Of a stretch of 64,000 bases of DNA, positions 33,430 through 43,635 are shown one piece after another. Each line of letters opens with the position of its first letter. The stretch's first letter is position 1. The DNA is from Lentisphaerota bacterium. Lineage in GTDB: Bacteria; Verrucomicrobiota; Lentisphaeria; Victivallales; Victivallaceae. The stretch covers positions 62,001-126,000 of the forward strand of contig SUWK01000001.1 of the NCBI GenBank assembly GCA_015061525.1. Direction: 5' to 3'. The notes under the pieces are model-generated. The model did no database searches. It worked only from the letters and a program-made list of their open reading frames with translations, and had not been told where the DNA came from. The position numbers and the translations under genes were made by a program.

Positions 33430-34554
33430 TCAGAACCCAAGCAGCGCACAAAGCGCATCGTGTTCCGCGCCCCATGGCTGCGGCCACAATCCGGCAAGTT
33501 TCGCTTTGACGTCGGCTCCATCCGCCCACTCCAAGGCTGCCGCACGGGCACCGACTGCAAATGATGCAGGCGTGATCCCCTGCCCCATAATCAGCCGCAT
33601 GGTACCGATCGCACGGTCATCCCAGGAAAGTTTGCGCTCCGGATCGCGGGTGATCCGGTCAATAGCATCTTTCAAAAACGGATTGGTCATGCGTACGAGC
33701 AATCCGTCCACATAGGCTTTGAAACCGGCTTCGGTAAAAAGTTCATCATCAAGTGCAGCGTATTTTTTGATCAGGGCAGAACCAGACTCTTCAAAAAACG
33801 CCTTGCGGGCAAGTTCGATCAATTCCGGATAAGCGCGCAACTCATCCATCGTTGAACAACCTTTGCCTTTTCCCAGTGTCGCCAGCAAATAATGCGTAGC
33901 ATTGTGTCCGTAAAGTTTTGCATCCTCAAACGGAAAGAGGTCATCTTTAACAAAAAGTGACTGGACTTTGCGGTTCTCGATTCCCGGACAGCTGGAAATA
34001 TAAATGGTACTGAACTCTTCCACCAGATGTCCGTTTTCCGCGCCGGGAGCCAGACCGGGACGTTCATCGGAGGCCGGAACCACACCGCTCATTTTGCCGA
34101 TAACAGTGTTCAGGTAATAGGTGTTGGGAAATTTGACTCCCATTGCTTTTTCCAATTCTTCCGCCGCATGATTGTTGTTTTCTGCGGTGTAGAAGAAGCG
34201 GGGGCGTTCCGGCTGCAACGCGAAACCAGCTTTGAGCCACGGCGCACAATAAGCATAAAACTTTACACTCGGCAGAGCCGTTGCCAGTTCCGAGGCTTCA
34301 GCTGCCGCCTGAATCAATTTTTCCTGATCTGCCGGATCATTGGGGTTGTAAACTTCAACGTTCTCATAAGTTTCACTGTAAACCCGGTCATCCGCCGCGA
34401 TATTGACTGTCACACTGTGACAGGAGTTGACTGCGGCTTTGAGCTTTTCATTAACCTCAGCAATAACGATCCGGTCAAAACCGCCTTTGGCAGCTCCGGC
34501 GAGAAAAATTCCGGTCTGAATGGGACCAAGACCGATTCCAACAAAAGTAGACAT
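33430..34554 (-). CDS. Mannitol-1-phosphate dehydrogenase-like polyol dehydrogenase
   Basis: 374 aa. The N-terminal Rossmann motif is FVGIGLGPIQTGIFLAGAA. The C-terminal mannitol-dehydrogenase domain has KLYGHNATHYLLATLG (catalytic Lys and following Asn-His region) and the DPERKLSWDDRAIGTMRL segment. Likely an NAD(H)-dependent sugar phosphate or polyol oxidoreductase; the substrate is not determined. No PTS or sugar kinase genes are adjacent. The PHP-domain gene lies 26 nt upstream and could be cotranscribed. Confidence 0.8.
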   Translation of the reverse strand: MSTFVGIGLGPIQTGIFLAGAAKGGFDRIVIAEVNEKLKAAVNSCHSVTVNIAADDRVYSETYENVEVYNPNDPADQEKLIQAAAEASELATALPSVKFYAYCAPWLKAGFALQPERPRFFYTAENNNHAAEELEKAMGVKFPNTYYLNTVIGKMSGVVPASDERPGLAPGAENGHLVEEFSTIYISSCPGIENRKVQSLFVKDDLFPFEDAKLYGHNATHYLLATLGKGKGCSTMDELRAYPELIELARKAFFEESGSALIKKYAALDDELFTEAGFKAYVDGLLVRMTNPFLKDAIDRITRDPERKLSWDDRAIGTMRLIMGQGITPASFAVGARAAALEWADGADVKAKLAGLWPQPWGAEHDALCALLGF

Positions 34555-34580
34555 GATTTTTAACTCTTTCTTTCAAACTG

Positions 34581-35672
34581 TTATTTTGCAAAAGCATCCA
34601 CCCCGGCACAGAAAACATCCAGATGTTTTATCAACTGCGGAATGGAGAAATCATCGTTGAGCAGCTGTCCGGGAGCATTCATCTCGGTTCCGGCGAGCAG
34701 CGGCAGATTCCGAGCAGCACAGGCGGCGACAAAACGGTCAAGTTCTGCGACCAGCTTGGCACTCTTTGCTTCGTCTGCGGCTCTCCAGTTGCGGTCGGGG
34801 ATCAACGTCACCGCTCCGGCACCATATTTCTGGTGAAGATCAAGCAGAGCGTCTACATCATTTTCACCGGCGGAAAGTCCGTTGAGCCACGCAATCGTGG
34901 GGGTTGCTCCACAAGCGCGGGTAAAGTTGTTCATCTCTTCCAGAGTCGGGAAACTTTCCGGAGCAGCCTTGACATAGCCGACTCCCCCGGATTTCATTGT
35001 TTTAGAACGGATGAGAGCTTCCATTTTTACCGGATTTTCCTCGTAGCTGCCGATCTTTTCCTGCCAATATGCTGAAAGTTCAGCACCGGCGAATTTTTTC
35101 TCGGCGGCTACCCGGTAAGCACAGCAGACATGACGTTCAGTCACATTCCCCGCAGGGGTGAATTCTTTGGCAACGGTGTCATAATCGATTGCAGTATCAC
35201 TGAGAAGAGTGTTGACTTTTTCCACCAGAGTACGGGTCCGTTGAGCAGCTCCTTCACGCAAACGTGCTGCGAATGCCTGCTGAGAGACAGGAACCGATGA
35301 AGAAGTAAATCCGCAGCCGAGATGATAAGCGATACCGGGTTCTCCGGGGGAGTTGATTTCTTTGTCGGCAAATTCCGGCACAAACACACGCGTTTCCATT
35401 CCGGCGGCAGCTTTCACTCCGAGATATTTTGCTGCGGCAAGAAATTCATCCACTCCGTCCAGAACATCAAAATCGACCAGCATGATTCCGCGCCAGTTGA
35501 GTTCTTTGGCAAGAGAAACCAGCATACTGGGGGAGTAACCATAACCATTGTAGCTGTAAAAACTGTGGCAATGCATATTGAACGCGCAAAAGTTTTTACG
35601 CACGGTTTCCAATGCTGCTTTACGGTCGGCGGCATCAAAAGAGTTGAGCTGCTGTTTGAGTTGATCGTCCAT
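34581..35672 (-). CDS. PHP-domain metal-dependent hydrolase-like protein
   Basis: 363 aa. Begins with a helical region, then AFNMHCHSFYSYNGYGYSP, the PHP first motif (HCHSXYS) used for metal binding. LVDFDVLDG, GMETRVFVPEF and TEMNAPGQ provide later ligand candidates. PHP proteins include phosphoesterases such as histidinol phosphatase; the substrate here is unknown. The pairing with a polyol phosphate dehydrogenase could mean a sugar-phosphate pathway, which is inference. Confidence 0.75.
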   Translation of the reverse strand: MDDQLKQQLNSFDAADRKAALETVRKNFCAFNMHCHSFYSYNGYGYSPSMLVSLAKELNWRGIMLVDFDVLDGVDEFLAAAKYLGVKAAAGMETRVFVPEFADKEINSPGEPGIAYHLGCGFTSSSVPVSQQAFAARLREGAAQRTRTLVEKVNTLLSDTAIDYDTVAKEFTPAGNVTERHVCCAYRVAAEKKFAGAELSAYWQEKIGSYEENPVKMEALIRSKTMKSGGVGYVKAAPESFPTLEEMNNFTRACGATPTIAWLNGLSAGENDVDALLDLHQKYGAGAVTLIPDRNWRAADEAKSAKLVAELDRFVAACAARNLPLLAGTEMNAPGQLLNDDFSIPQLIKHLDVFCAGVDAFAK

Positions 35673-35701
35673 GATACAAATTCCTTTATCTATAAAGTTG
35701 G

Positions 35702-36220
35702 TTAACGTCCCATCATCTTGCGCAGAGCCTTATCCAGTTCCACCTGAAAAAGCTCCACATCGTTCTTGTCCGGTTTTTCACCGACGAGATTTTCCAGTCC
35801 CAGTCTGCCCATGTTGTCAACATACCATTCGGCAGTCGAACCGGAAGCAAATTTCACTGTTCCGGAGAACATCATTCCCGGACGGGCAATCGGACTCACC
35901 TCAACAACGGTGTTGTTTTCCACGCTTTCCCGGGGAGCAGCATCTTCACCGGGGACCTCCCCGTCTTCTTCCGGAACGGCATCATCTGCAGAATTTGCTT
36001 CATCCGCAACGTCATCCGGAGTTGCTTCTGCGGCTTTCGCATTGGGATCAAGCGCACGCCAGTCAACATCAAGCATAGATGCCATGATCCGGACATCCAT
36101 ATAAGTCATGTGCTGGGAAAATTTTTCATTGATCATATTTTGTATGTCAGAAAGAGATGTTCCTTTCTCCAACTCTTGAGCCATAAAAATCTTGATCTGC
36201 AATTCAAGTTCTTTATCCAT
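35702..36220 (-). CDS. Hypothetical protein with acidic linker
   Basis: 172 aa, family not recognised. N-terminal helices (ELELQIKIFMAQELEKGTSL, then DIQNMINEKFSQH), a disordered acidic middle (EATPDDVADEANSADD) and a compact beta-rich end (GMMFSGTVKFASGSTAEWYV). ATG 36220 has AGGAAAAATC upstream. It sits 13 nt after der, so it is likely cotranscribed. Confidence 0.65.
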   Translation of the reverse strand: MDKELELQIKIFMAQELEKGTSLSDIQNMINEKFSQHMTYMDVRIMASMLDVDWRALDPNAKAAEATPDDVADEANSADDAVPEEDGEVPGEDAAPRESVENNTVVEVSPIARPGMMFSGTVKFASGSTAEWYVDNMGRLGLENLVGEKPDKNDVELFQVELDKALRKMMGR

Positions 36221-36233
36221 GATTTTTCCTGCG

Positions 36234-37643
36234 TTATTTACTGCTTTTATTTTCCGGATTATTGCGGCGGATGCTCTCCACTTTTTTGGGACGGGCAACC
36301 GCTTCAATATCCAACGGAATACCTTCCAAGGCAAAATTATCCCGGATGCGTTTCTTCAAAAATGCCAGATAATTACCGGCGGCAGACTCTACACGGTTCA
36401 CAAAAAGTTTGATCCGCACCGGACGCACTCCGGCAAGTGACGCATAAAACAACTTGAGCGGAATACCTTTGATTACCGGCGGCGGAGTATCTTCAAAAGC
36501 CTTGCTCAATACCCGGTTTAACAATCCGGTCGTGATTTCGGTTTTAAGATTTTCCGCCACCAGAGCCAATGCTTCTTCCAACTTGTCCAGGCCACGTTTT
36601 TCTGTCGCACTGATAAATGCTGTCGGAGCGAAACTCAATCCCGGCAGAGTTTTGAAAAGCTCTTTGGCAAGAGCTTCTTTCTTTTCATCACTGCACAAGT
36701 CGCATTTGTTTGCCGCGATAATGCAGGAACGGCCTGATTGCTCGATCAATGCTGCGATTTTACGATCCTGAGCAGTCACCTTGTTAAATCCGGCTTCCAA
36801 TACCAGAATAACCACATCCGCCCGGTCAATAGCACTTTTGGCGCGCATGATGCTGAAAAGTTCAACGACATTATCAACTTTCCCCGTTTTGCGCATACCT
36901 GCGGTATCTACCAGTTGAACCGGCAATTTTTCACCATCACGTCCAGTGATCGCGAACTCGATTTTTACCGCATCCCGGGTCGTACCGGCGATGGGACTGG
37001 TCATAAGACGTTCTTCACCGAGCAGTGCATTGACCAGACTTGACTTGCCGACATTGGGGCGACCCACGATAGCAATATTCAGGGCTGCTTTTCTGGTCGC
37101 CTGCGCCACTGATACGAAACGGCATTTCTTCAGAGCAGCACTCAAAAGAGTACCGACTCCGCCTTTGTGGGTACAGCAAATCGGATAAACGTTGCCAAAT
37201 CCCAAACGGGTGAACTCAGAAGCGTGATCTTTCCAATCATCATTATCGCATTTATTGGCTGCAAGAAATACCGGTTTGTTAAGTTGACGGATACGGCGCG
37301 CCACATCCTGATCCAACGGAGTCAAACCGCTCTGACTGTCACATACCATGATCAGGACATCGGCATTTTCCATGGCACATTGCGCCTGTTCTGTGATTCC
37401 GGCATCCCAGAAATCCACATTTTTTTCCGTATCATCAAGTGTATTCAATCCACCGGTGTCAACCAGTGTGAACATCTGTCCCTGATGACGGACATCGGCA
37501 CTTACCCGGTCACGGGTTACGCCGCTCATCTCGTGGACGATGGCAAGTTTTCGTCCGACGATCGCATTGAATAAACTGGACTTCCCTACATTGGGGCGGC
37601 CCACAATAGCGATCACCGGCAAAGTGTTGTTGTTTTCACTCAT
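36234..37643 (-). CDS. der: Ribosome-assembly GTPase Der (EngA)
   Basis: 469 aa with two GTPase domains in tandem. Domain 1 has VGRPNVGKSSLFNAI near residue 15, VDTGGL and NKCD. Domain 2 has VGRPNVGKSSLVNAL near 197, VDTAGM and NKCD. A KH-like C-terminal domain follows (KLFYASLAGVRPVRIKLFVN). Essential for 50S subunit maturation in bacteria generally. pyrF lies 6 nt upstream. Confidence 0.95.
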   Translation of the reverse strand: MSENNNTLPVIAIVGRPNVGKSSLFNAIVGRKLAIVHEMSGVTRDRVSADVRHQGQMFTLVDTGGLNTLDDTEKNVDFWDAGITEQAQCAMENADVLIMVCDSQSGLTPLDQDVARRIRQLNKPVFLAANKCDNDDWKDHASEFTRLGFGNVYPICCTHKGGVGTLLSAALKKCRFVSVAQATRKAALNIAIVGRPNVGKSSLVNALLGEERLMTSPIAGTTRDAVKIEFAITGRDGEKLPVQLVDTAGMRKTGKVDNVVELFSIMRAKSAIDRADVVILVLEAGFNKVTAQDRKIAALIEQSGRSCIIAANKCDLCSDEKKEALAKELFKTLPGLSFAPTAFISATEKRGLDKLEEALALVAENLKTEITTGLLNRVLSKAFEDTPPPVIKGIPLKLFYASLAGVRPVRIKLFVNRVESAAGNYLAFLKKRIRDNFALEGIPLDIEAVARPKKVESIRRNNPENKSSK

Positions 37644-37649
37644 TATATT

Positions 37650-38462
37650 TCACCGGAAAGAGTTGATCTGATCGCGCAGTTCAAGAGCGGCACGACCGGC
37701 AGCCTCCGCGTAATCTTCGCCCTTTGAAGCGTAGATTATTCCGCGAGAAGAGTTGACAATAATACCACATTTATCGGCAGTACATCCGAACTTCACCACC
37801 TTTTCCACATCACCGCCCTGCGCGCCGACACCGGGAACCAGGAACGGCATTTCGGGACACAATTCACGCAGAGCTTTGAGTTCTTCCGGATAAGTGGCTC
37901 CGACGACCAGAGCGGCGTTTTTCGCAGTGTTCCACTTATCCCGGACAAGCAAGGCGACATGTTCATAAACAGGACGACCATCGGCGACAAGATTCTGAAG
38001 ATCACCGGAAAATTTGTTGGATGTACGGCACAAAATGATCACACCCTTATCTTCGTATTGCAAAAATGGTTGAACCGCATCGAATCCCATGTAAGGATTG
38101 ACCGTCACCGCATCTGCCTGATAACGTTCAAAGGCTTCTTTCGCATAATATTCGGCTGTTGAACCGATATCACCGCGTTTGACATCAAGGATCACCGGAA
38201 TATCCGGAGCATTCTCTTTGATATAAGCGATACTTGCTTTGAGAGCTTCATCGCAATCCTGACCGGCATAGTATGCAGCCTGCGGTTTATAGGCACAGAC
38301 AAGATCTTTGGTCGCATCAACGATACGGCAGTTGAATTCGTAAACAGCATCCGGCCGGTTGCGGATACATTCCGGAAGTTTACCGATAGCAGGATCCAGT
38401 CCGACACAGACCAGAGAATTATTTTTCTGCATTGCTGCAGCAAGTTTCTGCATAAAAGTCAT
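37650..38462 (-). CDS. pyrF: Orotidine 5'-phosphate decarboxylase (type 2)
   Basis: Last step of UMP synthesis. The catalytic Lys-Asp array is in PVILDVKRGDIGSTAEYYA; CVGLDPAIGKLPE and FLVPGVGAQGGDVE (phosphate loop) support the type 2 subfamily. 270 aa. GGAGA precedes ATG. The other pyr genes in the window are 35 kb away at the left end, so the pathway is dispersed. Confidence 0.93.
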   Translation of the reverse strand: MTFMQKLAAAMQKNNSLVCVGLDPAIGKLPECIRNRPDAVYEFNCRIVDATKDLVCAYKPQAAYYAGQDCDEALKASIAYIKENAPDIPVILDVKRGDIGSTAEYYAKEAFERYQADAVTVNPYMGFDAVQPFLQYEDKGVIILCRTSNKFSGDLQNLVADGRPVYEHVALLVRDKWNTAKNAALVVGATYPEELKALRELCPEMPFLVPGVGAQGGDVEKVVKFGCTADKCGIIVNSSRGIIYASKGEDYAEAAGRAALELRDQINSFR

Positions 38463-38557
38463 GTTTTCATCTCCTTATTTTAGATTGTACCACTATAATA
38501 TAGATTATAAACGGTATTTTTTCAAGAGAAAACCCAACTTTTTACAGGATGAGTGCT

Positions 38558-39697
38558 TTATTGATCAGATCTTTTTCTGCCAAAAATCCACCCGCTTGCC
38601 ACAGCTGTAAGCGGTGCCACCAGCACAAGGGAAAAACTGCCGATCAAAGTTTTTACGGTTTCTGCGGCAACCAGAGGATTATTCATCACATCGCGAAATG
38701 AGGTTCCCTGGGCGGCAAACATCATAAGCAAGGTCAGATATCCTCCGGAATACGCCAGAAGTAAAGTCGTTGTCATCGTACCGACCACACTGCGTCCGAC
38801 CCGCAAACCTGAAGCCGTCAACTCTTTTGCCGGCAAGCCGGGGTTGTGCAGAGCAAGTTCTTCCACAGAAGAGGCAATATCCATTGCCAGATCCATCACC
38901 GCTCCGGAACACCCCAAAATCAATGCTCCGGTAAAAACCTCCGCCATATTCAGCGTTTCGTAACCACTGTAAAGCAAACTCTGGATAAACGGCATCGCTG
39001 CTCCGTTGATATGCATAAGTTCACCGAAGCAGTGAGCCATCACCACTCCGGCAAATACGCCTGCAACGGCTCCGGTAAAAGCAGCCAGAGCCTTTCTGGT
39101 AACTCCGGCGACCAGAAAAATTATTACCGCTGTCAGAAGCATGACACTGCCGAAACAAATCCATATCGCTGAAAAACCTTTCAGGGTAAGCGGTATAACT
39201 GCCTTGAAAATCACCAGACAACTGAATACGAAGCTGAACAATGCTTTTACCCCCGTCCATCCACCGAAAACAATCAGCAGCAGACAGAATCCGGCAAAAA
39301 GAATGATAGTCCAAACTGAACGGTCAAAGTTTTTGGCGACAAGCACGCTTTCTCCCGGAACAGCCTGTGCATCAATATTTACCGTAATACGGTCCCCCGC
39401 AGAAAAAATCTTGTCAAATTCCAATTGTCCGCGCAACTCATTGACTGCCGGAAAACTTTTTCCGGCAAATTCCCCATCGAGTATTTCCACGGTAAGATAC
39501 TGTGAACCATACTGCAGCAATCCGTGAACTTGCAGAGAACCATTATCCACAGCTGTCACTTTTGCATTAGCACTGCTTGTCATTTGCAGTGCCAGCGGTT
39601 CGACAGAGGGGATAAAACACAATCCGATGCACAGAGCGATCATTACGCCGGTAAAAATCCAATTTTTACCGGCGACTCGCGGAATATTCAATTTCAT
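38558..39697 (-). CDS. YibE/F family membrane protein
   Basis: 379 aa. After an N-terminal anchor, a periplasmic-type beta region (VTAVDNGSLQVHGLLQYGSQ) precedes at least seven transmembrane segments. AMDLAMDIASSVEEL and VGRSVVGTMTTTLLLAYSGGYL are characteristic of YibE/F. Molecular function is unknown. It starts within the stop of the alkaline phosphatase gene (4-nt overlap), suggesting coexpression. Confidence 0.85.
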   Translation of the reverse strand: MKLNIPRVAGKNWIFTGVMIALCIGLCFIPSVEPLALQMTSSANAKVTAVDNGSLQVHGLLQYGSQYLTVEILDGEFAGKSFPAVNELRGQLEFDKIFSAGDRITVNIDAQAVPGESVLVAKNFDRSVWTIILFAGFCLLLIVFGGWTGVKALFSFVFSCLVIFKAVIPLTLKGFSAIWICFGSVMLLTAVIIFLVAGVTRKALAAFTGAVAGVFAGVVMAHCFGELMHINGAAMPFIQSLLYSGYETLNMAEVFTGALILGCSGAVMDLAMDIASSVEELALHNPGLPAKELTASGLRVGRSVVGTMTTTLLLAYSGGYLTLLMMFAAQGTSFRDVMNNPLVAAETVKTLIGSFSLVLVAPLTAVASGWIFGRKRSDQ

Positions 39698-41025
39698 AAC
39701 AGCGTATTGATTTTACGGGAAATACCGGTATTTTCAAAAAATCCGGTAAATATTTCCGCCCCGCAGCCGATGCTTGTAGTCAATACCGGCAATGCGGTAT
39801 GACTTCCACTGTTCCAACCGATACCGGCTTTACGGGCGATAATATCCATAGCTGCCAGATGCAGACGATCTTTTTCAAAATTATCCTGCAGTTTTTTCAA
39901 TTCGGCAGCGTTGATAACCATCGGATCTTTTTTTGCATCACCGGAAAATTTAAATCCGAAATATTCCGACAGCATCTTTTTTGCATCATCAAAAGAGAAC
40001 TCTTTATCGGCAGCTTTTGCCTGCTGGAGTTTCCGGGAAAACATCCCGGCCGAAACTTTCTGATTGAGCAGAAGCTCAATGTTCATATTTTTACCGCTTC
40101 CGGCAAATCCCATCGTCATAGCCCCGGTCTCATGGTCACCGGTGACGATGATCAGCGTTTCTGCCGGATGTTTTTTGTAAAATTCCAAAGCTGTTTTTAC
40201 CGCATTATCCAGAGCCAGCACCTCTCCCAAATTGGACGCCGCTTCATTGGCGTGACCGGCCCAGTCGATAGCTCCACCCTCGATCATAATAAAAAATCCG
40301 TTAGGATTATCCAGCATTTCAATTGCCTTGGCAGTGATTTCCGCAAGAGTGATATCTTTTTCTGTAGCATCAATGGAGTAAGGCATCTGGTTCTGCAGAT
40401 CACCGGCAAGAGCAATAACCTTCTTTCCCGGTTTCAACGCGTTGACAGCCTTTTTGCCGACGGCGACAGTATAACCTTTTTCTCTGGCAAGATCATAGAT
40501 ATTCTTCTTACCTGCTTGATTATATTTGAGAATACCGCCGCCGCCGAAGAAATCAAAATTGGACGCAACCAGATCTGTCGCCAATTCATAATACATTCCA
40601 CGGTTGCGCTGATGACCGTAAAAACCCGAAGGTGTGGCATGATTCAAATTAACACTGGTAATGATACCGACTTTTTTACCTTTATCACGGGCGTTTTCCG
40701 CAACGCTTGGAATCGCTTTGCCATCCGGAGTCATCCCTATCATGCCGTTATTTGTTTTTTGACCGCAGGCGATGGCAGTGGCAGCAGCAGCACTGTCGGT
40801 GATCAGAGCATTTGCGGAACTGGTTCTTGTCGTTCCATGAAAAAGCAGTGTGTTCATTACCAGATCACCTCTGCCCATTTTGCGGGAAAATTCGTTGCCG
40901 ATCATCCGTTGGGGAGTGGCCATGCCGTCCCCGATAAAGAGAAATATATACTTCGGTTTGACTCCGGCAGCTTCAGCTGCGGTTGTAAAAACGAACAGCA
41001 GCAAAAGTAAAAAGAACTTTTTCAT
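39694..41025 (-). CDS. Secreted alkaline phosphatase
   Basis: 443 aa. Signal peptide MKKFFLLLLLFVFTTAAEA. The alkaline phosphatase superfamily metal ligand Asp is in FLFIGDGMA, the nucleophile Ser in ITDSAAAATAIACG, and other ligands in IEGGAIDWAGHANE and IIVTGDHETGAM. It hydrolyses phosphomonoesters outside the cytoplasm. Coupled to the YibE/F gene; 13 nt downstream of the GH2 gene. No Pho-box-like element was identified. Confidence 0.9.
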   Translation of the reverse strand: MKKFFLLLLLFVFTTAAEAAGVKPKYIFLFIGDGMATPQRMIGNEFSRKMGRGDLVMNTLLFHGTTRTSSANALITDSAAAATAIACGQKTNNGMIGMTPDGKAIPSVAENARDKGKKVGIITSVNLNHATPSGFYGHQRNRGMYYELATDLVASNFDFFGGGGILKYNQAGKKNIYDLAREKGYTVAVGKKAVNALKPGKKVIALAGDLQNQMPYSIDATEKDITLAEITAKAIEMLDNPNGFFIMIEGGAIDWAGHANEAASNLGEVLALDNAVKTALEFYKKHPAETLIIVTGDHETGAMTMGFAGSGKNMNIELLLNQKVSAGMFSRKLQQAKAADKEFSFDDAKKMLSEYFGFKFSGDAKKDPMVINAAELKKLQDNFEKDRLHLAAMDIIARKAGIGWNSGSHTALPVLTTSIGCGAEIFTGFFENTGISRKINTLL

Positions 41026-41038
41026 GATTTTTCCTTCC

Positions 41039-43447
41039 TTATTTGTGTTTGCGCATATCGACCTGAACTTCTTCCCAGTAAAGTTTGTCCTCTACCGGTT
41101 TGTTGTCAATTTCCCAGAAATGGTTCATCACATCTTCTCTGCGAACACCTTCTGTGGTCTTTTGGGTCAGATAATCTTTCAACGCTTCAAGAGAAATGCT
41201 TTCCTCCGCTTTCATCTGATCAAGATTATTGAAAACAGCGGCAAAGAAATTCTCCGTTACCGGATTTTTGACAAATTTACCCGGCATCATGGTGCAGACA
41301 GTCAGCATCCCCTGCCCTGCTTTTACTGTAAAAAGATGAGAGAAGTTGCGCAGAGTATCCGTATCAATAAAATCTTTAATATTGTGGATCAATCCTTTCA
41401 TACGGTCACGCACCGGTTTGTCGATACCGAAAATATGTTCACGCACCGGAACGGGGAAATCATCCAGATTGATTTTGTAGCACGCTTCCAGAAGCGGCTG
41501 CATATTTTTATTGAAGTAACGGTCTGCAGCCAGAGCATCCCGCAAAAATCCGGTATTGATCACACCGCCAAGATTGCTGCCGCGATCCCAGATACAAGGT
41601 TTGAAGCGTTCCAATGCTCCCGGCCAATAATATTGCTGATCCGGATTATCTCTGTGATAAAGCAATATCACATGCTTGCCTTCTGCCAAATGTGCAAAAA
41701 CTTTATCGGTCAGGCGGTCAGTAACAACTGCATTGCAATCACGAACCGCTCCTGTCCCGTTGATGAATCCGGCAAGATTTTCATCCTGCAATTCAACCAT
41801 CGGGACAGTTGAAAGTTTTGCATGAGGATAAAGCCAGAGTTCCCAACTGTTCTGCAATTTGATACCGTCTGCGGAAAATTCTGCGGCAACTGTAACCATT
41901 TTCGCGGCGGCGGCTTCTTTGAAGTTGAGAGTTATTTCGGCGATTTTCTGCAAGCCTCCGGCAAGGGCGACATCTTTGCCGGTATAAATACATTCTCCAT
42001 CAACCGTTACTTTCACATCACCGCGGATGCGGGGAGAAGCAAGGAAGTTGGAGATTTTGAGAACCATCTTTACCGGCTCATCATAATAAAATACTTCGTT
42101 CTCAAAACATCCGAGCAATGCGGCATCACCGTTGAAAGTCATCACCCACGCCGGATCAAAAAACTTATCGTCATCAAAACAGTCGATCAAACCGTTTTTA
42201 TTTTCATATTTGAGGCAATCTGCCAGCTGCAGCATCTCATATCCGCAAATTGCAGAATCACGCATTCTCTCAATATAGGTTTTATACCCCATTTTTTTGA
42301 ATACCCGTGATCCCTCGATGTAATCAGGAAGTTTGGGCAGCAATCCTTTGCGCTCGATGAGCTTGGGCAGTTCCGTCATAAAACGCGGCTTTTCAATACC
42401 GTTGGCCTCCAGATACTCTTTGCCGACTTTTGCACAGAAATCATCGAACTTTTTGTTGAGTGCTTCGTAATCGGGAATGTCAATATAGTGGAGAGCTTCA
42501 TGGGCAAGCACCGGACGCAGCGGAACCGCCTCTCTGCGGATATCTGCCTGGACCGCAGCATTTTCGCACTTATCAGTCAGCGGCACATCGTAAGTCGAAC
42601 CGTTGAGCCGCCAACAGTCATCGGTGATGAACATGTCTTTGTGATGCTTGTACGGGAAATAGTATGCGATATGCTGGGCAAAAATATCTGCCGTCGGACG
42701 GTCATATTCCCCCCAGCCGGAGTTATCCATTATGAGTTTTCCCGGAGCAAGTGCCTTTCCGGTGTCATACAGTTTGTAAACTCCCGGCTGATGGCCGGAA
42801 TTATGCATCTCATTGCCGATACAGAAAATTGCCACAGAAGGATGATTGCGGAACTTGAGAATGGTTTCTTCCCAGGTGCGGTTGTCCATATCCAGAGATT
42901 TCTTGTTTCCAGCTTCGTCATATTCATAGAAAAAGCCGATCTCCATGTGAATGAAAAGACCTTCTTCGTCAGCAGCCTCCACAAATTCCACGCTGGGAAT
43001 CGTGCTGTGAAAACGCACCAGATTGAATCCATATTTTTTCGCCTGACGGATATTTTTCACGGCAGCATCTTTGAGAGACCCCCCGGTCATATTCGGGTGT
43101 TCGTGAGCTTTGATACCCCGGATATAGCCGCGCATATAGAATCGCTCGCCATTGAGCAGGATATCGGTATTGGAAAACGTTTTCAATTCGCAATAACCGA
43201 ATTTTTCAACCGCATTATCTGCCTTGAGTATATAAAGCACCGGAGTATCCGGTGTCCAGCATTTCAAAGCAGATGCTTCAAAAACAACGGTGTATTTGCC
43301 ATCTTTCTGTCCGGCTGAGATAATATTTGCTGCTGCCGGAGTACCGTCTGAATGCAAAATAACCGGCGAAATCAACTCTCTGTCACTTTCCACGGTTATC
43401 AATCCGGCATCGATCCGGCTGCGAATGTAAAGTTTCACTTCACTCAT
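41039..43447 (-). CDS. Glycoside hydrolase family 2-like protein
   Basis: 802 aa without signal peptide, so probably cytoplasmic. The chain starts at an Ig-like domain and lacks the usual jelly-roll sugar-binding domain of classical GH2 enzymes. The catalytic TIM barrel begins at FYMRGYIRGIKAHEHPNM; the acid/base is in CIGNEMHN near residue 211 and a nucleophile candidate in LAHEALHY near 316. The segment after residue 480 is beta-rich. Specificity (beta-galactosidase, glucuronidase or mannosidase) is not assignable. Confidence 0.8.
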   Translation of the reverse strand: MSEVKLYIRSRIDAGLITVESDRELISPVILHSDGTPAAANIISAGQKDGKYTVVFEASALKCWTPDTPVLYILKADNAVEKFGYCELKTFSNTDILLNGERFYMRGYIRGIKAHEHPNMTGGSLKDAAVKNIRQAKKYGFNLVRFHSTIPSVEFVEAADEEGLFIHMEIGFFYEYDEAGNKKSLDMDNRTWEETILKFRNHPSVAIFCIGNEMHNSGHQPGVYKLYDTGKALAPGKLIMDNSGWGEYDRPTADIFAQHIAYYFPYKHHKDMFITDDCWRLNGSTYDVPLTDKCENAAVQADIRREAVPLRPVLAHEALHYIDIPDYEALNKKFDDFCAKVGKEYLEANGIEKPRFMTELPKLIERKGLLPKLPDYIEGSRVFKKMGYKTYIERMRDSAICGYEMLQLADCLKYENKNGLIDCFDDDKFFDPAWVMTFNGDAALLGCFENEVFYYDEPVKMVLKISNFLASPRIRGDVKVTVDGECIYTGKDVALAGGLQKIAEITLNFKEAAAAKMVTVAAEFSADGIKLQNSWELWLYPHAKLSTVPMVELQDENLAGFINGTGAVRDCNAVVTDRLTDKVFAHLAEGKHVILLYHRDNPDQQYYWPGALERFKPCIWDRGSNLGGVINTGFLRDALAADRYFNKNMQPLLEACYKINLDDFPVPVREHIFGIDKPVRDRMKGLIHNIKDFIDTDTLRNFSHLFTVKAGQGMLTVCTMMPGKFVKNPVTENFFAAVFNNLDQMKAEESISLEALKDYLTQKTTEGVRREDVMNHFWEIDNKPVEDKLYWEEVQVDMRKHK

Positions 43448-43493
43448 TTTTTATACTCCATTGATTGCAGGTTGTAATAACAGTATCGAAGAT

Positions 43494-43521
43494 AAAATAG
43501 CACGATAAACATTTTTTTCAA
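43494..43521 (-). promoter_or_regulatory. Promoter of the GH2 gene
   Basis: Minus strand TTGAAA (43516-43521), 16-bp spacer, TATTTT (43494-43499). The divergent + strand promoter lies about 45 bp away in the same 188-bp gap. Confidence 0.5.
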
Positions 43522-43563
43522 CCTTATTCCGGCAATATCTGTGTTTTTTTAACGAACTTGCTC

Positions 43564-43591
43564 TTGATTTTTTTTCGATGGATTGTATATT
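43564..43591 (+). promoter_or_regulatory. Promoter of the FAD-oxidoreductase operon
   Basis: TTGATT (43564-43569), 16-bp spacer, TATATT (43586-43591). The leader between it and ATG 43636 is made of AAACAA-type repeats (AAACAAAACAAGTAAACAAA), a possible regulator site. Confidence 0.6.
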
Positions 43592-43635
43592 AAACAAAAC
43601 AAGTAAACAAACAACTAAACAAACAGGAATTATTC

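Noticed and set aside
39799..41010. 403-codon plus-strand frame over the alkaline phosphatase gene
   Set aside because: Shadow of a gene with signal peptide and catalytic motifs; its own product looks random.
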